From Streptomyces showdoensis (lineage in GTDB: Bacteria > Actinomycetota > Actinomycetes > Streptomycetales > Streptomycetaceae): DNA of 64,000 nt. The notes below the pieces were generated by a model. That model was not told the origin of the DNA, made no database searches, and worked only from the letters and a program-made list of their open reading frames with translations. Location of the stretch: contig NZ_BAAAXG010000026.1 of the NCBI RefSeq assembly GCF_039535475.1, forward strand, positions 3,839,501 through 3,903,500, in the 5' to 3' direction. The position numbers were made by a program, and so were the translations under genes. How positions within the stretch are numbered: the first letter of the stretch is position 1; each line of letters opens with the position of its first letter. Positions 24,437 to 32,302 of this stretch are shown one piece after another.

Positions 24437-24892
24437 ATGGCTGAGAGCACGCATTCCGACCAGCAGACCTCGGTGACCAAGCGCGGTGGGGGCGACCCCG
24501 CCTCCCGGGGCCGGACCACGATCGCCGACGGGGTCGTCGAGAAGATCGCCGGACTGGCCGCCCGCGACGTCGTCGGCGTCCACGCCATGGGCAGCGGACT
24601 CTCCCGCACCCTCGGTGCCGTCCGGGACCGCGTGCCCGGAGGGGGCGGCGGCAAGTCCGGCGTCACCCGGGGCGTCAAGGCCGAGGTCGGCGAGGTGCAG
24701 ACGGCCCTCGACCTGGAGATCGTCGTCGACTACGGCGTCTCGATCTCCGACGTCGCCGGCGCGGTCCGGGAGAACGTCATCGCCGCCGTCGAGCGCATGA
24801 CCGGTCTCGAGGTCGTCGAGGTCAACATCGCCGTCAGCGATGTCAAGCTGCCGGACGACGAGGACGAGGAGCCGGAGTCGCGGCTCCAGTAG
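24437..24892 (+). CDS. Asp23/Gls24 family envelope stress protein
   Basis: A 151-residue protein with the Asp23 domain (about residues 30-135): RTTIADGVVEKIAGLAARDVVGVHAMG at its start and VQTALDLEIVVDYGVSISDVAGAVRENVIAAVERMTGLEVVEVNIAVSDV at its end, then an acidic tail. In Firmicutes Asp23 is a membrane-associated protein tethered by AmaP and is induced by alkaline or envelope stress. This gene opens a same-strand run of five genes ending with an AmaP-like protein at 26141. ATG 24437 has GGAAGGA at 10 bases; ATG 24431 and 24419 are alternatives. Confidence 0.88.
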   Translation: MAESTHSDQQTSVTKRGGGDPASRGRTTIADGVVEKIAGLAARDVVGVHAMGSGLSRTLGAVRDRVPGGGGGKSGVTRGVKAEVGEVQTALDLEIVVDYGVSISDVAGAVRENVIAAVERMTGLEVVEVNIAVSDVKLPDDEDEEPESRLQ

Positions 24893-24922
24893 CCGACGGC
24901 ACGAGGACGGAAAGGGCTCAAC

Positions 24923-25114
24923 ATGAGCATGGCTGGGGTCGGCCTGGTGGCCGGCATGGCGCTCGGCTTCGCCGGGTACTTCGGCGGCTTCGGGGCGTTC
25001 CTCCTGGTCGCCGCGCTGGGGGCGGTCGGCTTCGTCGCCGGGCGCTTCCTCGACGGCGACCTGGACTTCGGTGACCTCTTCCGGGGCCGCGAACGCGGCG
25101 ACTGGCGGAGGTGA
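24923..25114 (+). CDS. Small membrane protein of the Asp23 cluster (DUF2273-like)
   Basis: A 63-residue protein: a hydrophobic Gly-rich hairpin of two helices (about 5-22 and 24-42) and an acidic-then-basic tail DGDLDFGDLFRGRERGDWRR. It sits between two Asp23 genes with short gaps (30 and 6 bases). Similar small proteins accompany Asp23 genes in many bacteria, but their role is unknown. Confidence 0.8.
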   Translation: MSMAGVGLVAGMALGFAGYFGGFGAFLLVAALGAVGFVAGRFLDGDLDFGDLFRGRERGDWRR

Positions 25115-25120
25115 CCCGGG

Positions 25121-25483
25121 TTGGCAGCGGACCTGGCGAGGGACCGGGTGGGGGCGGCCGCCCGGGGCGCGACCACGGTCGCCGACCGCGTCGTCGCGAA
25201 GATCGCCGCGCAGGCGGCCCGTGAGGCGCTGGACGCCGTCCCCAAGGGCGCGTCCCGACCGCACGCCTCGGTGGTCGTCCACCGGGAGAGCGCCCGGGTC
25301 TCGGTGAGCCTCGAACTCGCCTACCCCTCCGACATCGGCCGCCAGTGCGGCGCCGTCCGCGGCCGGGTCCGCCACCGCGTGGAGGAACTGGCCGGCCTGG
25401 AGGTCCACGAGGTCGCCGTCCACGTCGAGAAGCTGCACTCCGCGCACACCGCGCACGAGAAGGCCCGGGAGCGCCTGCGATGA
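25121..25483 (+). CDS. Second Asp23/Gls24 family protein
   Basis: A 120-residue protein with the same domain plan as the product at 24437: GATTVADRVVAKIAAQAAREAL (about 16-37) and VVVHRESARVSVSLELAYPSDIGRQCGAVRGRVRHRVEELAGLEVHEVAVHVEKL (about 51-106). The TTG start at 25121 is supported by GGAGGTGA just upstream. Its stop overlaps the next start by 4 bases (ATGA), so it is coupled to the membrane protein at 25480. Confidence 0.82.
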   Translation: MAADLARDRVGAAARGATTVADRVVAKIAAQAAREALDAVPKGASRPHASVVVHRESARVSVSLELAYPSDIGRQCGAVRGRVRHRVEELAGLEVHEVAVHVEKLHSAHTAHEKARERLR

Positions 25484-26136
25484 GCACCGGACCCGCGCCG
25501 GGCCCCGCCCCGGAACCCGCGCCCGTACCCGTCCTCACCGACCAGGACCAGGACCGGGACCGGGACGACGGGGGCACCGCCGCCCCGCGCCCGCCCGGGC
25601 GCCGCTTCTGGGCGGTGCGGCGCGTCCCCGCCGCCCTCCTCGCCGCCCTCCTGCTCGGCGGCGCCGGACTGCTCCTGTACGACGTGGCGGCCGTCCGCGC
25701 CGAGCACACCGCCATGGCCTGGCGCAGCTCGCTGGCCGAGGGCCTCGCCACCCGCCCCCTCGACGACACCGCGGTCCTCGTCGGCGCGGGCGTCGCCGTC
25801 CTCCTCGGCGTCTGGCTGCTGCTGCTCGCCCTCACCCCGGGGCTGCGCGCCGTCCTGCCGATGCGCCGCGAGCACCCCGACGTCCGCGCCGGACTCGACC
25901 GCGAGGCCGCCGCGCTCGCCCTGCGCGACCGGGCCATGGAGGTGTCCGGCGTCCAGTCGGTACGGGTCAGGATGGGCCGCGCCAAGGCGGCCGTACGGGC
26001 CGTCTCGCACTTCCGCGAACTCGACGAGGTCCGCTCCGACCTGGAGAGCGTCCTCACCGCCGGCATCGACGAGCTCGGGCTCGCCCGTCCGCCGGCCCTG
26101 ACGGTACGGGTGGCCCGGCCGCCCAGGAAGGGGTGA
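25480..26136 (+). CDS. DUF6286-like membrane protein of the Asp23 cluster
   Basis: A 218-residue protein: a 40-residue Pro/Asp-rich cytoplasmic start, two transmembrane helices (about 50-70 and 103-127), and a cytoplasmic C-terminal domain with an Asp23-like strand-helix pattern (VSGVQSVRVRMGRAKAAVRAVSHFRELDEVRSDLESVLTAGIDELG). It is probably a membrane anchor or partner for the two soluble Asp23 proteins. The family has no defined function. The start overlaps the previous stop. Confidence 0.75.
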   Translation: MSTGPAPGPAPEPAPVPVLTDQDQDRDRDDGGTAAPRPPGRRFWAVRRVPAALLAALLLGGAGLLLYDVAAVRAEHTAMAWRSSLAEGLATRPLDDTAVLVGAGVAVLLGVWLLLLALTPGLRAVLPMRREHPDVRAGLDREAAALALRDRAMEVSGVQSVRVRMGRAKAAVRAVSHFRELDEVRSDLESVLTAGIDELGLARPPALTVRVARPPRKG

Positions 26137-26140
26137 CGGC

Positions 26141-26728
26141 GTGACCGTCGTGCTCCGGCGCGTCAACCGGATCGTGCTGGCCCTCGTGGGACTGCTGCTC
26201 GTGGTGGGCGGCGGTGCCGTGCTCGCCGCCGGCCTCGGCCTCTCCGTGCCGTCCTGGTGGCCCTGGTCGGGCCCCGACGACGTCCTGCTCACCCGCTCCC
26301 AGCGGCAGCACTGGCGCGCCGAGAGCTGGTGGTGGCCGACGGTCATCGCCGTGCTCGGGCTCGTCGTGCTGCTCGCCCTGTGGTGGCTGATCGCCCAGTT
26401 CCGGCGGGCCCGGCTCGCCGAGGTGCTCGTCGACAGCGGCGACGGCGAGGAGGCCGTGCTGCGCGGCCGGGCCCTGGAAGCGGTCCTGGAGGCCGACGCG
26501 GCGGCCCAGGAGGGCGTCGCCCGGGCCCGGGTCTCGCTCACCGGTCGGCGCACCGCCCCGCGGACCCGCGTCGCGCTCCTCCTGGAGCCGTACGCGGCCC
26601 CGGCCGACGCCCTGACCACCCTGGCCGCCGAGGCCCTCGGCAACGCCCGCACCTCGGCCGGTCTGCCCGCCCTGCCCACCGAGGCCCGGCTGCGGGCCGT
26701 CAAGCACCGCGCCCGCCGGGTCAACTGA
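26141..26728 (+). CDS. AmaP-like alkaline-shock response membrane anchor protein
   Basis: A 195-residue protein with the AmaP layout: N-terminal helix (about 9-34), a short WWPWSGPDD exported loop, a second helix (about 65-85) and a cytoplasmic domain (about 90-195) with alternating helices and strands. In Firmicutes AmaP recruits Asp23 to the membrane. The GTG start at 26141 lies 4 bases after the previous stop. It closes the cluster, and the gene ends 7 bases before a convergent SDR gene. Confidence 0.78.
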   Translation: MTVVLRRVNRIVLALVGLLLVVGGGAVLAAGLGLSVPSWWPWSGPDDVLLTRSQRQHWRAESWWWPTVIAVLGLVVLLALWWLIAQFRRARLAEVLVDSGDGEEAVLRGRALEAVLEADAAAQEGVARARVSLTGRRTAPRTRVALLLEPYAAPADALTTLAAEALGNARTSAGLPALPTEARLRAVKHRARRVN

Positions 26729-26735
26729 GCCGGGC

Positions 26736-27491
26736 TCAGAAGCCGCCGCGCGCCCCGCCGTCCACCGGGAGCATCACGCCGGTCAGGTACGAGGCGGCGG
26801 GGGAGAGCAGGAACGCGGCCGTGCGGCCGAACTCCTCGGGGGTGCCGTAGCGGCGCAGCGGGATCTGCGCCTCGTTCGCCGCGCGGGCCGCGTCGGCGTC
26901 GCCGGACAGCGCGTCCAGCGAGCGGACCCGGTCGGTGTCGATGCGGCTCGGCAGCAGCCCGATCACCCGGATGCCGCGCGGGCCCAGGTCGTTGGAGAGC
27001 GACTTGGCGAAGCCGGCCAGGCCCGGGCGCAGCCCGTTGGAGATGGTCAGGCCCGGGATCGGCTCGTGCACCGAGCCGGACAGCACGAAGCCGATGACCC
27101 CGCCCTCGGGCAGCGCGTCCGCCGCCGCGCGGGCCAGCCGCACCGCGCCCAGGAAGACCGTGTCGAAGGCGGCCGCCCACTGCTCGTCCGTGTTGTCCGC
27201 GGCGAAGCCGGGCGCCGGCCCGCCGACGCTGATCAGCACGCCGTCCAGGCCGCCGAAGCGGGACCGCGCCTCCGCGATCAGCCGCTCCGGGGTCGCCGGG
27301 TCGGCGTTGTCGGCGGCGATGCCGGCCGCGCCCGGGCCGAGCTCGGCCGCCGCCTCGGCCACCGGGCCCGCCTCGCGCCCGGTCAGCAGCACCTTCGCGC
27401 CCTCCGCGAGCAGCGCCTCCGCCGAAGCCCGGCCGAGCCCCCGCGTCGCGCCGGTCACCACGTACACACGGTCCTTCAGTCCAAGATCCAT
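26736..27491 (-). CDS. Short-chain dehydrogenase/reductase (SDR)
   Basis: A 251-residue classical SDR. The NAD(P)-binding motif TGATRGLG lies at about 14-21, the NNAG-equivalent is degenerate (LISVGGPAPG), and the active-site region is atypical: where Ser...Y-x3-K is expected the sequence reads VLSGSVHEPIPGLTISNGLRPGLAGFAKSL, with no obvious Tyr-x3-Lys. The C-terminus SYLTGVMLPVDGGARGGF is typical. The missing YxxxK suggests altered or lost reductase chemistry. It follows the GH15 gene with a 4-base gap and is likely co-transcribed. Confidence 0.82.
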   Translation of the reverse strand: MDLGLKDRVYVVTGATRGLGRASAEALLAEGAKVLLTGREAGPVAEAAAELGPGAAGIAADNADPATPERLIAEARSRFGGLDGVLISVGGPAPGFAADNTDEQWAAAFDTVFLGAVRLARAAADALPEGGVIGFVLSGSVHEPIPGLTISNGLRPGLAGFAKSLSNDLGPRGIRVIGLLPSRIDTDRVRSLDALSGDADAARAANEAQIPLRRYGTPEEFGRTAAFLLSPAASYLTGVMLPVDGGARGGF

Positions 27492-27495
27492 GGGC

Positions 27496-29280
27496 CTATC
27501 CTGCCGTCTCCTCCGCGGCCAGCGCGAGGGCCGTGCCGACCAGGCCGATGTGGCTGAAGGCCTGCGGGAAGTTCCCCAGCTGGCGGCCCGCCACCGGGTC
27601 GTACTCCTCCGCGAGCAGCCCCACGTCGCTGCACAGCCCGATCAGCCGCTCGAACAGCTCGCGCGCCTCCCCGGTCCGGCCGGTCAGCCGCAGCGCGTCC
27701 GCGAGCCAGAAGGAGCAGACCAGGAAGGTGCCCTCGTCGCCCGGCAGCCCGTCCACCGACACGCCCTCGGTCGAGTAGCGGCGCACGAAGCCCCCTTGCG
27801 TCAGCTCCGCCCGCACCGCGTCGACCGTCCCGACCACCCGCGGGTCGTCCGGCGGCAGGAAGCCGACCTGCGGGATCAGCAGCGTCGCCGCGTCCAGTTC
27901 GCGCGAGCCGTACGCCTGCGTGAAGGTGTTGCGCACCGGGTCGTACCCCTTGGCGCACACATCCGCGTGGATCTCGTCCCGCATCGCCCGCCAGCGGGCC
28001 GCGTCGCCCGGCAGCTCCGGGTCGTCCTCCAGGGTGCGCACCGCCCGGTCGGCGGCCACCCAGGCCATCACCTTGGAGTGGACGAAGTGGCGGCGCGGGC
28101 CGCGCACCTCCCACAGCCCCTCGTCGGGCTCCCGCCAGGTCGACTCCAGGAAGCCGAGCAGGCTCAGCTGGAGGTTCCAGGCGTGCCGCCGCGCGGGGAT
28201 CCCGGCCTCGCGGGCGCGGCTGAGCGAGTCCATCACCTCGCCGTACACGTCGAGCTGGAACTGCTCCACGGCCGCGTTCCCGGTCCGCACCGGCGCCGAG
28301 TCGGCGTAGCCGCGCAGCCACGGCAGGGTGGTCTCGGGCAGCCGGCGCTCGCCGGCCGGCCCGTACATGATCTGCAGGTCCGCCGGGTCCCCGGCGACCG
28401 CGCGCAGCAGCCAGTCGCGCCAGGCCGCCGCCTCCTCGACGTACCCGGCTGAGAGCAGCGCGCCGAGCGTCAGGGAGGAGTCCCGCAGCCAGCAGGCGCG
28501 GTAGTCCCAGTTGCGCACCCCGCCGAGCTCCTCGGGCAGCGAGGTGGTCGGGGCGGCGACGATGCCGCCGGTCGGGGCGTAGGTGAGGGCCTTCAGGGTG
28601 ATCAGCGAGCGCATCACGGTGTCCCGGTAGGGGCCCCGGTAGGTGCAGCGGGCCGCCCACTCCCGCCAGTCCGCGAGCGCGTGCTCCAGCGCATCGAAGG
28701 GGTCGACGAGCTCGGGGCGCGGCTCGTGAGAGGGGTGCCAGGTGAGGACGAAGGCGACCTCCTCGCCCGCGCCGACGGTGAACGAGGAGCGGGTGGCGAA
28801 CTGCTGCCCCCAGGTCTTCACCGGCGGCTCGCTGCGCAGCCACACCGAGTCCGGTCCGGCGACGGCGACCCGGTGCCCGTCGGCCCGGCGCATCCACGGC
28901 ACGATCGAGCCGTAGTCGAAGCGCAGCCGCAGCACCGCGTCCATCTCGACGCGCCCGCTGACGCCCCGCACGATCCGGATCACGTCGGGGGCCCTGTCCC
29001 GCTGCGGCATGAAGTCGACGACCTCGACCGTGCCGGTACGGGTCTCCCAGCGGGTCTCCAGGATCAGGGTGTCCTCGGCGTACCGGCGGCTCGTGCAGGT
29101 GCCGGCGCCCTTGGGGGCGATCCGCCAGTGGCCGTTGTCCTCGTCGCCGAGGAGCGCGGCGAAGCAGGCGGCCGAGTCGAAGCGCGGCAGACACAGCCAG
29201 TCGACCGACCCGTCGCGGCCGACGAGCGCGGCGGTCTGGAGATCACCGATGAGGGCGTAGTCGTCGATACGTTGGGTCAC
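27496..29280 (-). CDS. Glycoside hydrolase family 15 protein (glucoamylase/trehalase-like)
   Basis: A 594-residue protein with no signal peptide. It starts RIDDYALIGDLQTAALVGRDGSVDWLCLPRFDS, the hallmark of bacterial GH15 proteins, then a beta-sandwich (about 1-230) and an (alpha/alpha)6 barrel with RNWDYRACWLRDSSLTLGALL (about 258-278). The catalytic base Glu is in LLAEEYDPVAGRQLGNFPQAFSH (about 556-578). Related actinobacterial proteins include trehalases and glucoamylases, so the substrate is uncertain. The GTG start is at 29280. Confidence 0.9.
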   Translation of the reverse strand: MTQRIDDYALIGDLQTAALVGRDGSVDWLCLPRFDSAACFAALLGDEDNGHWRIAPKGAGTCTSRRYAEDTLILETRWETRTGTVEVVDFMPQRDRAPDVIRIVRGVSGRVEMDAVLRLRFDYGSIVPWMRRADGHRVAVAGPDSVWLRSEPPVKTWGQQFATRSSFTVGAGEEVAFVLTWHPSHEPRPELVDPFDALEHALADWREWAARCTYRGPYRDTVMRSLITLKALTYAPTGGIVAAPTTSLPEELGGVRNWDYRACWLRDSSLTLGALLSAGYVEEAAAWRDWLLRAVAGDPADLQIMYGPAGERRLPETTLPWLRGYADSAPVRTGNAAVEQFQLDVYGEVMDSLSRAREAGIPARRHAWNLQLSLLGFLESTWREPDEGLWEVRGPRRHFVHSKVMAWVAADRAVRTLEDDPELPGDAARWRAMRDEIHADVCAKGYDPVRNTFTQAYGSRELDAATLLIPQVGFLPPDDPRVVGTVDAVRAELTQGGFVRRYSTEGVSVDGLPGDEGTFLVCSFWLADALRLTGRTGEARELFERLIGLCSDVGLLAEEYDPVAGRQLGNFPQAFSHIGLVGTALALAAEETAG

Positions 29281-29319
29281 GCTCTGGGCTGTTCCCGGAA
29301 GCGGCGACGGTCAATCAGT

Positions 29320-30123
29320 TCAGGCGGTCGCCCCGGCGGGCTCGGGCGTCGCGTCCGTCGCGTCGTCCCCTTCCGCGGCGGCCCTGCGGTCGCGCACCTC
29401 GCGTCGCACCAGGATCACCCAGCCGACCGGCACACCGGCCGTGAAGAGCCACCACTGGACGGCGTACGCCATGTGTGCGCCGATCGAGTCGTGGTCGGGC
29501 TCGGCGATCTGCTCGGGGGAGCCCCCGGCGGCCTCGGGCGCGGTCTGCTCGATGTACCCGCCGAGCACCGTGCGGCCGATCAGCGCCTGCTGCTGGGCGC
29601 TGTTGATCAGCATCACCTGGCGGTCGGGCAGGCCCTTGAGGTCCTTGATGCCGCTGGCGCCGGTGGTCTCGTCGGCCTTGAGCCGTCCGGTGACGGTGAT
29701 CTCGCCGCGCGGGGCGGGCGGCACCTTCGGGAAGGAGTGCTGGTCGTCGGCGGCGGGCACCCAGCCGCGGTTGACCATGACCACCTTGCCGTCCTTCAGG
29801 ACCAGCGGGGTCAGCACGTGCACGCCGACCCGGTCGTCGGCCGAGGTGCGCCGGCGCACGACGACCTCGTGCGAGCTGTCGAAGGTGCCGGTGGCGGTCA
29901 CCTGCCGCCAGTAGTCCTCGCGCGGGACGGTGTGCCCCGGGGAGGTGAGCTCCTCGACCGGGACGGACCCGGCCCGCAGGTTGTCCTCGATCAGCGCGTT
30001 CTGGGCGACCCGGCGCTCGTGCCGGTGGAACTGCCAGAAGCCCAGCTCGATCATCACGGGGATGAGGACGAGGGCGACGAGGGTGAGGATCACCCACTGC
30101 CGGGACAACAGGAAGCGGTACAC
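29320..30123 (-). CDS. SURF1 family cytochrome oxidase assembly protein
   Basis: A 267-residue protein with the SURF1 layout: an N-terminal membrane helix (LSRQWVILTLVALVLIPVMIELGFWQFHR, about 7-34), an exported beta-rich domain with VNRGWVP (about 117-123), and a C-terminal helix (YAVQWWLFTAGVPVGWVIL). The short LGFWQ...R motif is diagnostic. SURF1 helps deliver heme a to cytochrome c oxidase subunit I in the membrane. GTG at 30123. The neighbours do not include oxidase genes. Confidence 0.9.
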   Translation of the reverse strand: MYRFLLSRQWVILTLVALVLIPVMIELGFWQFHRHERRVAQNALIEDNLRAGSVPVEELTSPGHTVPREDYWRQVTATGTFDSSHEVVVRRRTSADDRVGVHVLTPLVLKDGKVVMVNRGWVPAADDQHSFPKVPPAPRGEITVTGRLKADETTGASGIKDLKGLPDRQVMLINSAQQQALIGRTVLGGYIEQTAPEAAGGSPEQIAEPDHDSIGAHMAYAVQWWLFTAGVPVGWVILVRREVRDRRAAAEGDDATDATPEPAGATA

Positions 30124-30213
30124 CCCATGACCGTACAGCCAGCGTCACGGGGTGCCCGCAGGGGGGTTGCCAGATCGTTTCCTCACCTGTACGCGAAGGG
30201 CCTCGCGCCGCGC

Positions 30214-30447
30214 TCACACCTTGTCGACGATCCCCGCCTTCCCCTCCGCGCGGGCGCAGTGCGCCCCGCAGTACCAGTTGCCCTGGACCTCGACCCCCTG
30301 GCCGATGATCTGGACCCGGCAGTGCTCACAGATGGGCGCCATGCGGTGGATGGCGCAGGAGAAGCAGTCGAAGACGTGCACGGCGCCTTGCGCGTGCACC
30401 TCGAAGGACATGCCGTAATCGTTTCCGCAGACCTCACAACGTGCCAT
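30214..30447 (-). CDS. Small zinc-ribbon protein
   Basis: A 77-residue protein with four Cys pairs: C4-C7, C28-C31, C40-C43 and C59-C63, with several His between them. The spacing suggests two treble-clef or rubredoxin-like zinc knuckles. I know no function; similar proteins are widespread in actinobacteria as hypothetical metal-binding proteins. ATG at 30447. The terminator-like hairpin at 30474 separates it from the exonuclease gene upstream on the same strand. Confidence 0.82.
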   Translation of the reverse strand: MARCEVCGNDYGMSFEVHAQGAVHVFDCFSCAIHRMAPICEHCRVQIIGQGVEVQGNWYCGAHCARAEGKAGIVDKV

Positions 30448-30473
30448 GCGCCACAGGGTGAGGCCGAGGACCG

Positions 30474-30504
30474 GCGGGGGCCGGGCGGCGCGCCCGGCCC
30501 CCGC
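30474..30504 (-). terminator. 14-bp GC-rich hairpin after the exonuclease gene
   Basis: Arm 30474-30487 pairs with 30491-30504 around a 3-base loop, 8 bases after the exonuclease stop on the minus strand. Confidence 0.75.
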
Positions 30505-30511
30505 CCGCCCG

Positions 30512-31486
30512 TCACTCGTCTGCCGGGGTCACGTCCCGCAGCAGCTGGGTGTACGCCGCCTCGTCGACGACCGGCGTGCCGAAGGCCTTCGCCTTCACCG
30601 TCTTGGAGGTCGCCGAGTCCGGGTCGTTGGTCACGAGGAGGCTGGTGACCCGGGAGACGCTGGTCGCCACGTGCAGTCCCGCCTCGACCGTGCGGTCCTC
30701 CAGGAGCTCGCGGTCGATGGAGGTGTCACCGGAGAACGCCACCCGCATGCCCTGCTTGAGTGGTTTGTCCGATTCATAGCGCCCGGGGTTGGGGTACGGG
30801 CACGCCGGCCGCTTCCGCGAGGGCCGCCAGCTCGTCTGCCGGTAGGAGGCCTGGTGGCCGATCCGCGGCTGCGCCGGGGCCGAGGCCCACTCGGTCAGCG
30901 GGCGGCACTCCAGCAGGGGCAGCCGCACGTTCCGCTCGGCGGCCGCGTGCAGGCTGGGCCGGAACGCCTCCGCGAGCACCCGCGCGTCGTCCAGCGCGTT
31001 GTGCGCCCGCTGCTGCACGACGCCGAAGTGCGCGGCGAGCGACTCCAGCTTGTGGTTGGGCAGCGGCAGCGCCAGCTCCTTGGAGAGCGCGATGGTGCAC
31101 AGCCGCTGGCGCACCGGCGCGGTGCGCTCGGCCCGCGCGTACTCACGGGCGATCATCTGCCAGTCGAACATCGCGTTGTGCGCGACGAGCACCCGCCCGT
31201 CCAGCCGCGCCGAGAACTCCTCGGCGATCTCCGGGAAGAGCGGCGCACCCTCCAGCACGTCGCTGGTCAGTCCGTGGATCCACACCGGCCCGGGGTCCCG
31301 CTCCGGGTTGACGAGCGTGTACCAGTGGTCCTCGACGTTGCCCTGGACGTCGAGCCGGTAGACGGCAGCCGAAACTATCCGGTCGTCGCGGGCGAGTCCG
31401 GTGGTCTCCACGTCGACGACCGCGTACCCCTGTGGGTAGGCGGCCGGCCACGTCGCTGCTGTCGTACGGTCGTCGAGCATGGTCAT
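30512..31486 (-). CDS. DEDDh 3'-5' exonuclease with C-terminal BRCT domain
   Basis: A 324-residue DnaQ-like exonuclease. The first motif is AVVDVETTGL (about 22-31), the second is LVAHNAMFDWQMI (about 99-111), and the third is HNALDDARVLAEAF (about 162-175), giving the four acidic residues plus the catalytic His. A BRCT domain occupies about 240-320 (GMRVAFSGDTSIDRELLEDRTVEAGL...SLLVTNDPDSATSKTVKAKAFG). The combination resembles proofreading or DNA-repair exonucleases such as DinG- or UvrC-linked homologues, but here it is a separate protein. No LexA-type site is evident upstream. Confidence 0.88.
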   Translation of the reverse strand: MTMLDDRTTAATWPAAYPQGYAVVDVETTGLARDDRIVSAAVYRLDVQGNVEDHWYTLVNPERDPGPVWIHGLTSDVLEGAPLFPEIAEEFSARLDGRVLVAHNAMFDWQMIAREYARAERTAPVRQRLCTIALSKELALPLPNHKLESLAAHFGVVQQRAHNALDDARVLAEAFRPSLHAAAERNVRLPLLECRPLTEWASAPAQPRIGHQASYRQTSWRPSRKRPACPYPNPGRYESDKPLKQGMRVAFSGDTSIDRELLEDRTVEAGLHVATSVSRVTSLLVTNDPDSATSKTVKAKAFGTPVVDEAAYTQLLRDVTPADE

Positions 31487-31547
31487 TGAGAATACGGGCC
31501 ACCGGTGACAGTCCCGCTCCCGGTGCCCCCTCAGTGGCCGGAACCGG

Positions 31548-32204
31548 TCACCGGGTTGACGGCTCCGGACCGGTGTGCGCGCCCAGCAGCCCCGCCACCA
31601 GCGCCCCGACCGCCGCCGTGAAGAGCCGTTCGGTGTCGACCGGGGCGGCCAGTGCGCGGGCCAGCGCCGGGTCCTCGTCGGGCGTCCCGGCGGAGCTCCG
31701 CGCCGCCCACAGCTCCGTCTCGGCCGGCGACTGGGCCGGGGAGCGTTCGCGGTTGCGTTCCACCAGGACGTGGCCGACGACCTGGAACTGCACCGCCCGC
31801 ACCAGCTCGGCCGCCCGCGCGCCGCGCAGTCCTGCCGCGTGGGCCTCGTGGATCAGGGCGCGCTGGGCGGGCAGGAACATCTGCTCGGTCAGGCCGCGTT
31901 CGTGGACCATCGCCACCAGGTGCGGCCGGTCCCGCAGGGCGCGGCGCAGCAGCCGGGCCACCGAGACGATGCGCTCGGCGGGGTCCGCGCCGTGCGGGCG
32001 CAGCGTGCCGAGGTCGGCGACCGTGCGCTCGACGAGCGCGTCGAGCAGCGACTCGCGGTTGCCGACGTGCCAGTAGATCGAGGTCACCGCGGTGCCGAGC
32101 TCCGCGGCGAGCCGGCGCATGGTGAGCGCCGCCGGGCCGTGCTCCTTGACCAGGGCGGCGGCGGTGTCGAGCACCTGGTCGCGGCTCAATGCGGTGCGTG
32201 CCAT
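31548..32204 (-). CDS. TetR family transcriptional regulator
   Basis: A 218-residue TetR protein. The DNA-binding domain is residues about 5-55, with the helix-turn-helix at TMRRLAAELGTAVTSIYWHVGNRESLLDAL. The ligand-binding domain resembles the TetR_C class with bulky helices (VGALVAGLLGAHTG end). ATG 32204 is preferred over an upstream ATG at 32231. It is transcribed divergently from the acetoacetate decarboxylase-like gene, 98 bases away, and likely controls that operon through the palindrome at 32258. Confidence 0.87.
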   Translation of the reverse strand: MARTALSRDQVLDTAAALVKEHGPAALTMRRLAAELGTAVTSIYWHVGNRESLLDALVERTVADLGTLRPHGADPAERIVSVARLLRRALRDRPHLVAMVHERGLTEQMFLPAQRALIHEAHAAGLRGARAAELVRAVQFQVVGHVLVERNRERSPAQSPAETELWAARSSAGTPDEDPALARALAAPVDTERLFTAAVGALVAGLLGAHTGPEPSTR

Positions 32205-32257
32205 CGGATCCCCCAACTCCTTTGCGTGCACGGCTCTTTACCCTTCCGGGCCGTCGG

Positions 32258-32272
32258 TGTAACTGTGTTACA
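32258..32272. promoter_or_regulatory. TetR-type operator
   Basis: TGTAAC-TGT-GTTACA is a perfect 6-base inverted repeat with a 3-base spacer. It sits 31 bases before the plus-strand operon start and 54 bases before the TetR start, a normal position for an autoregulated divergent pair. Confidence 0.7.
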
Positions 32273-32302
32273 GGCCGATACGTTCCCGAAAGGCGGTACG
32301 TC

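Noticed and set aside
29320..30648. Plus-strand frame opposite the SURF1 gene
   Set aside because: No start context, no domain, and it is opposite a clear SURF1 coding sequence.
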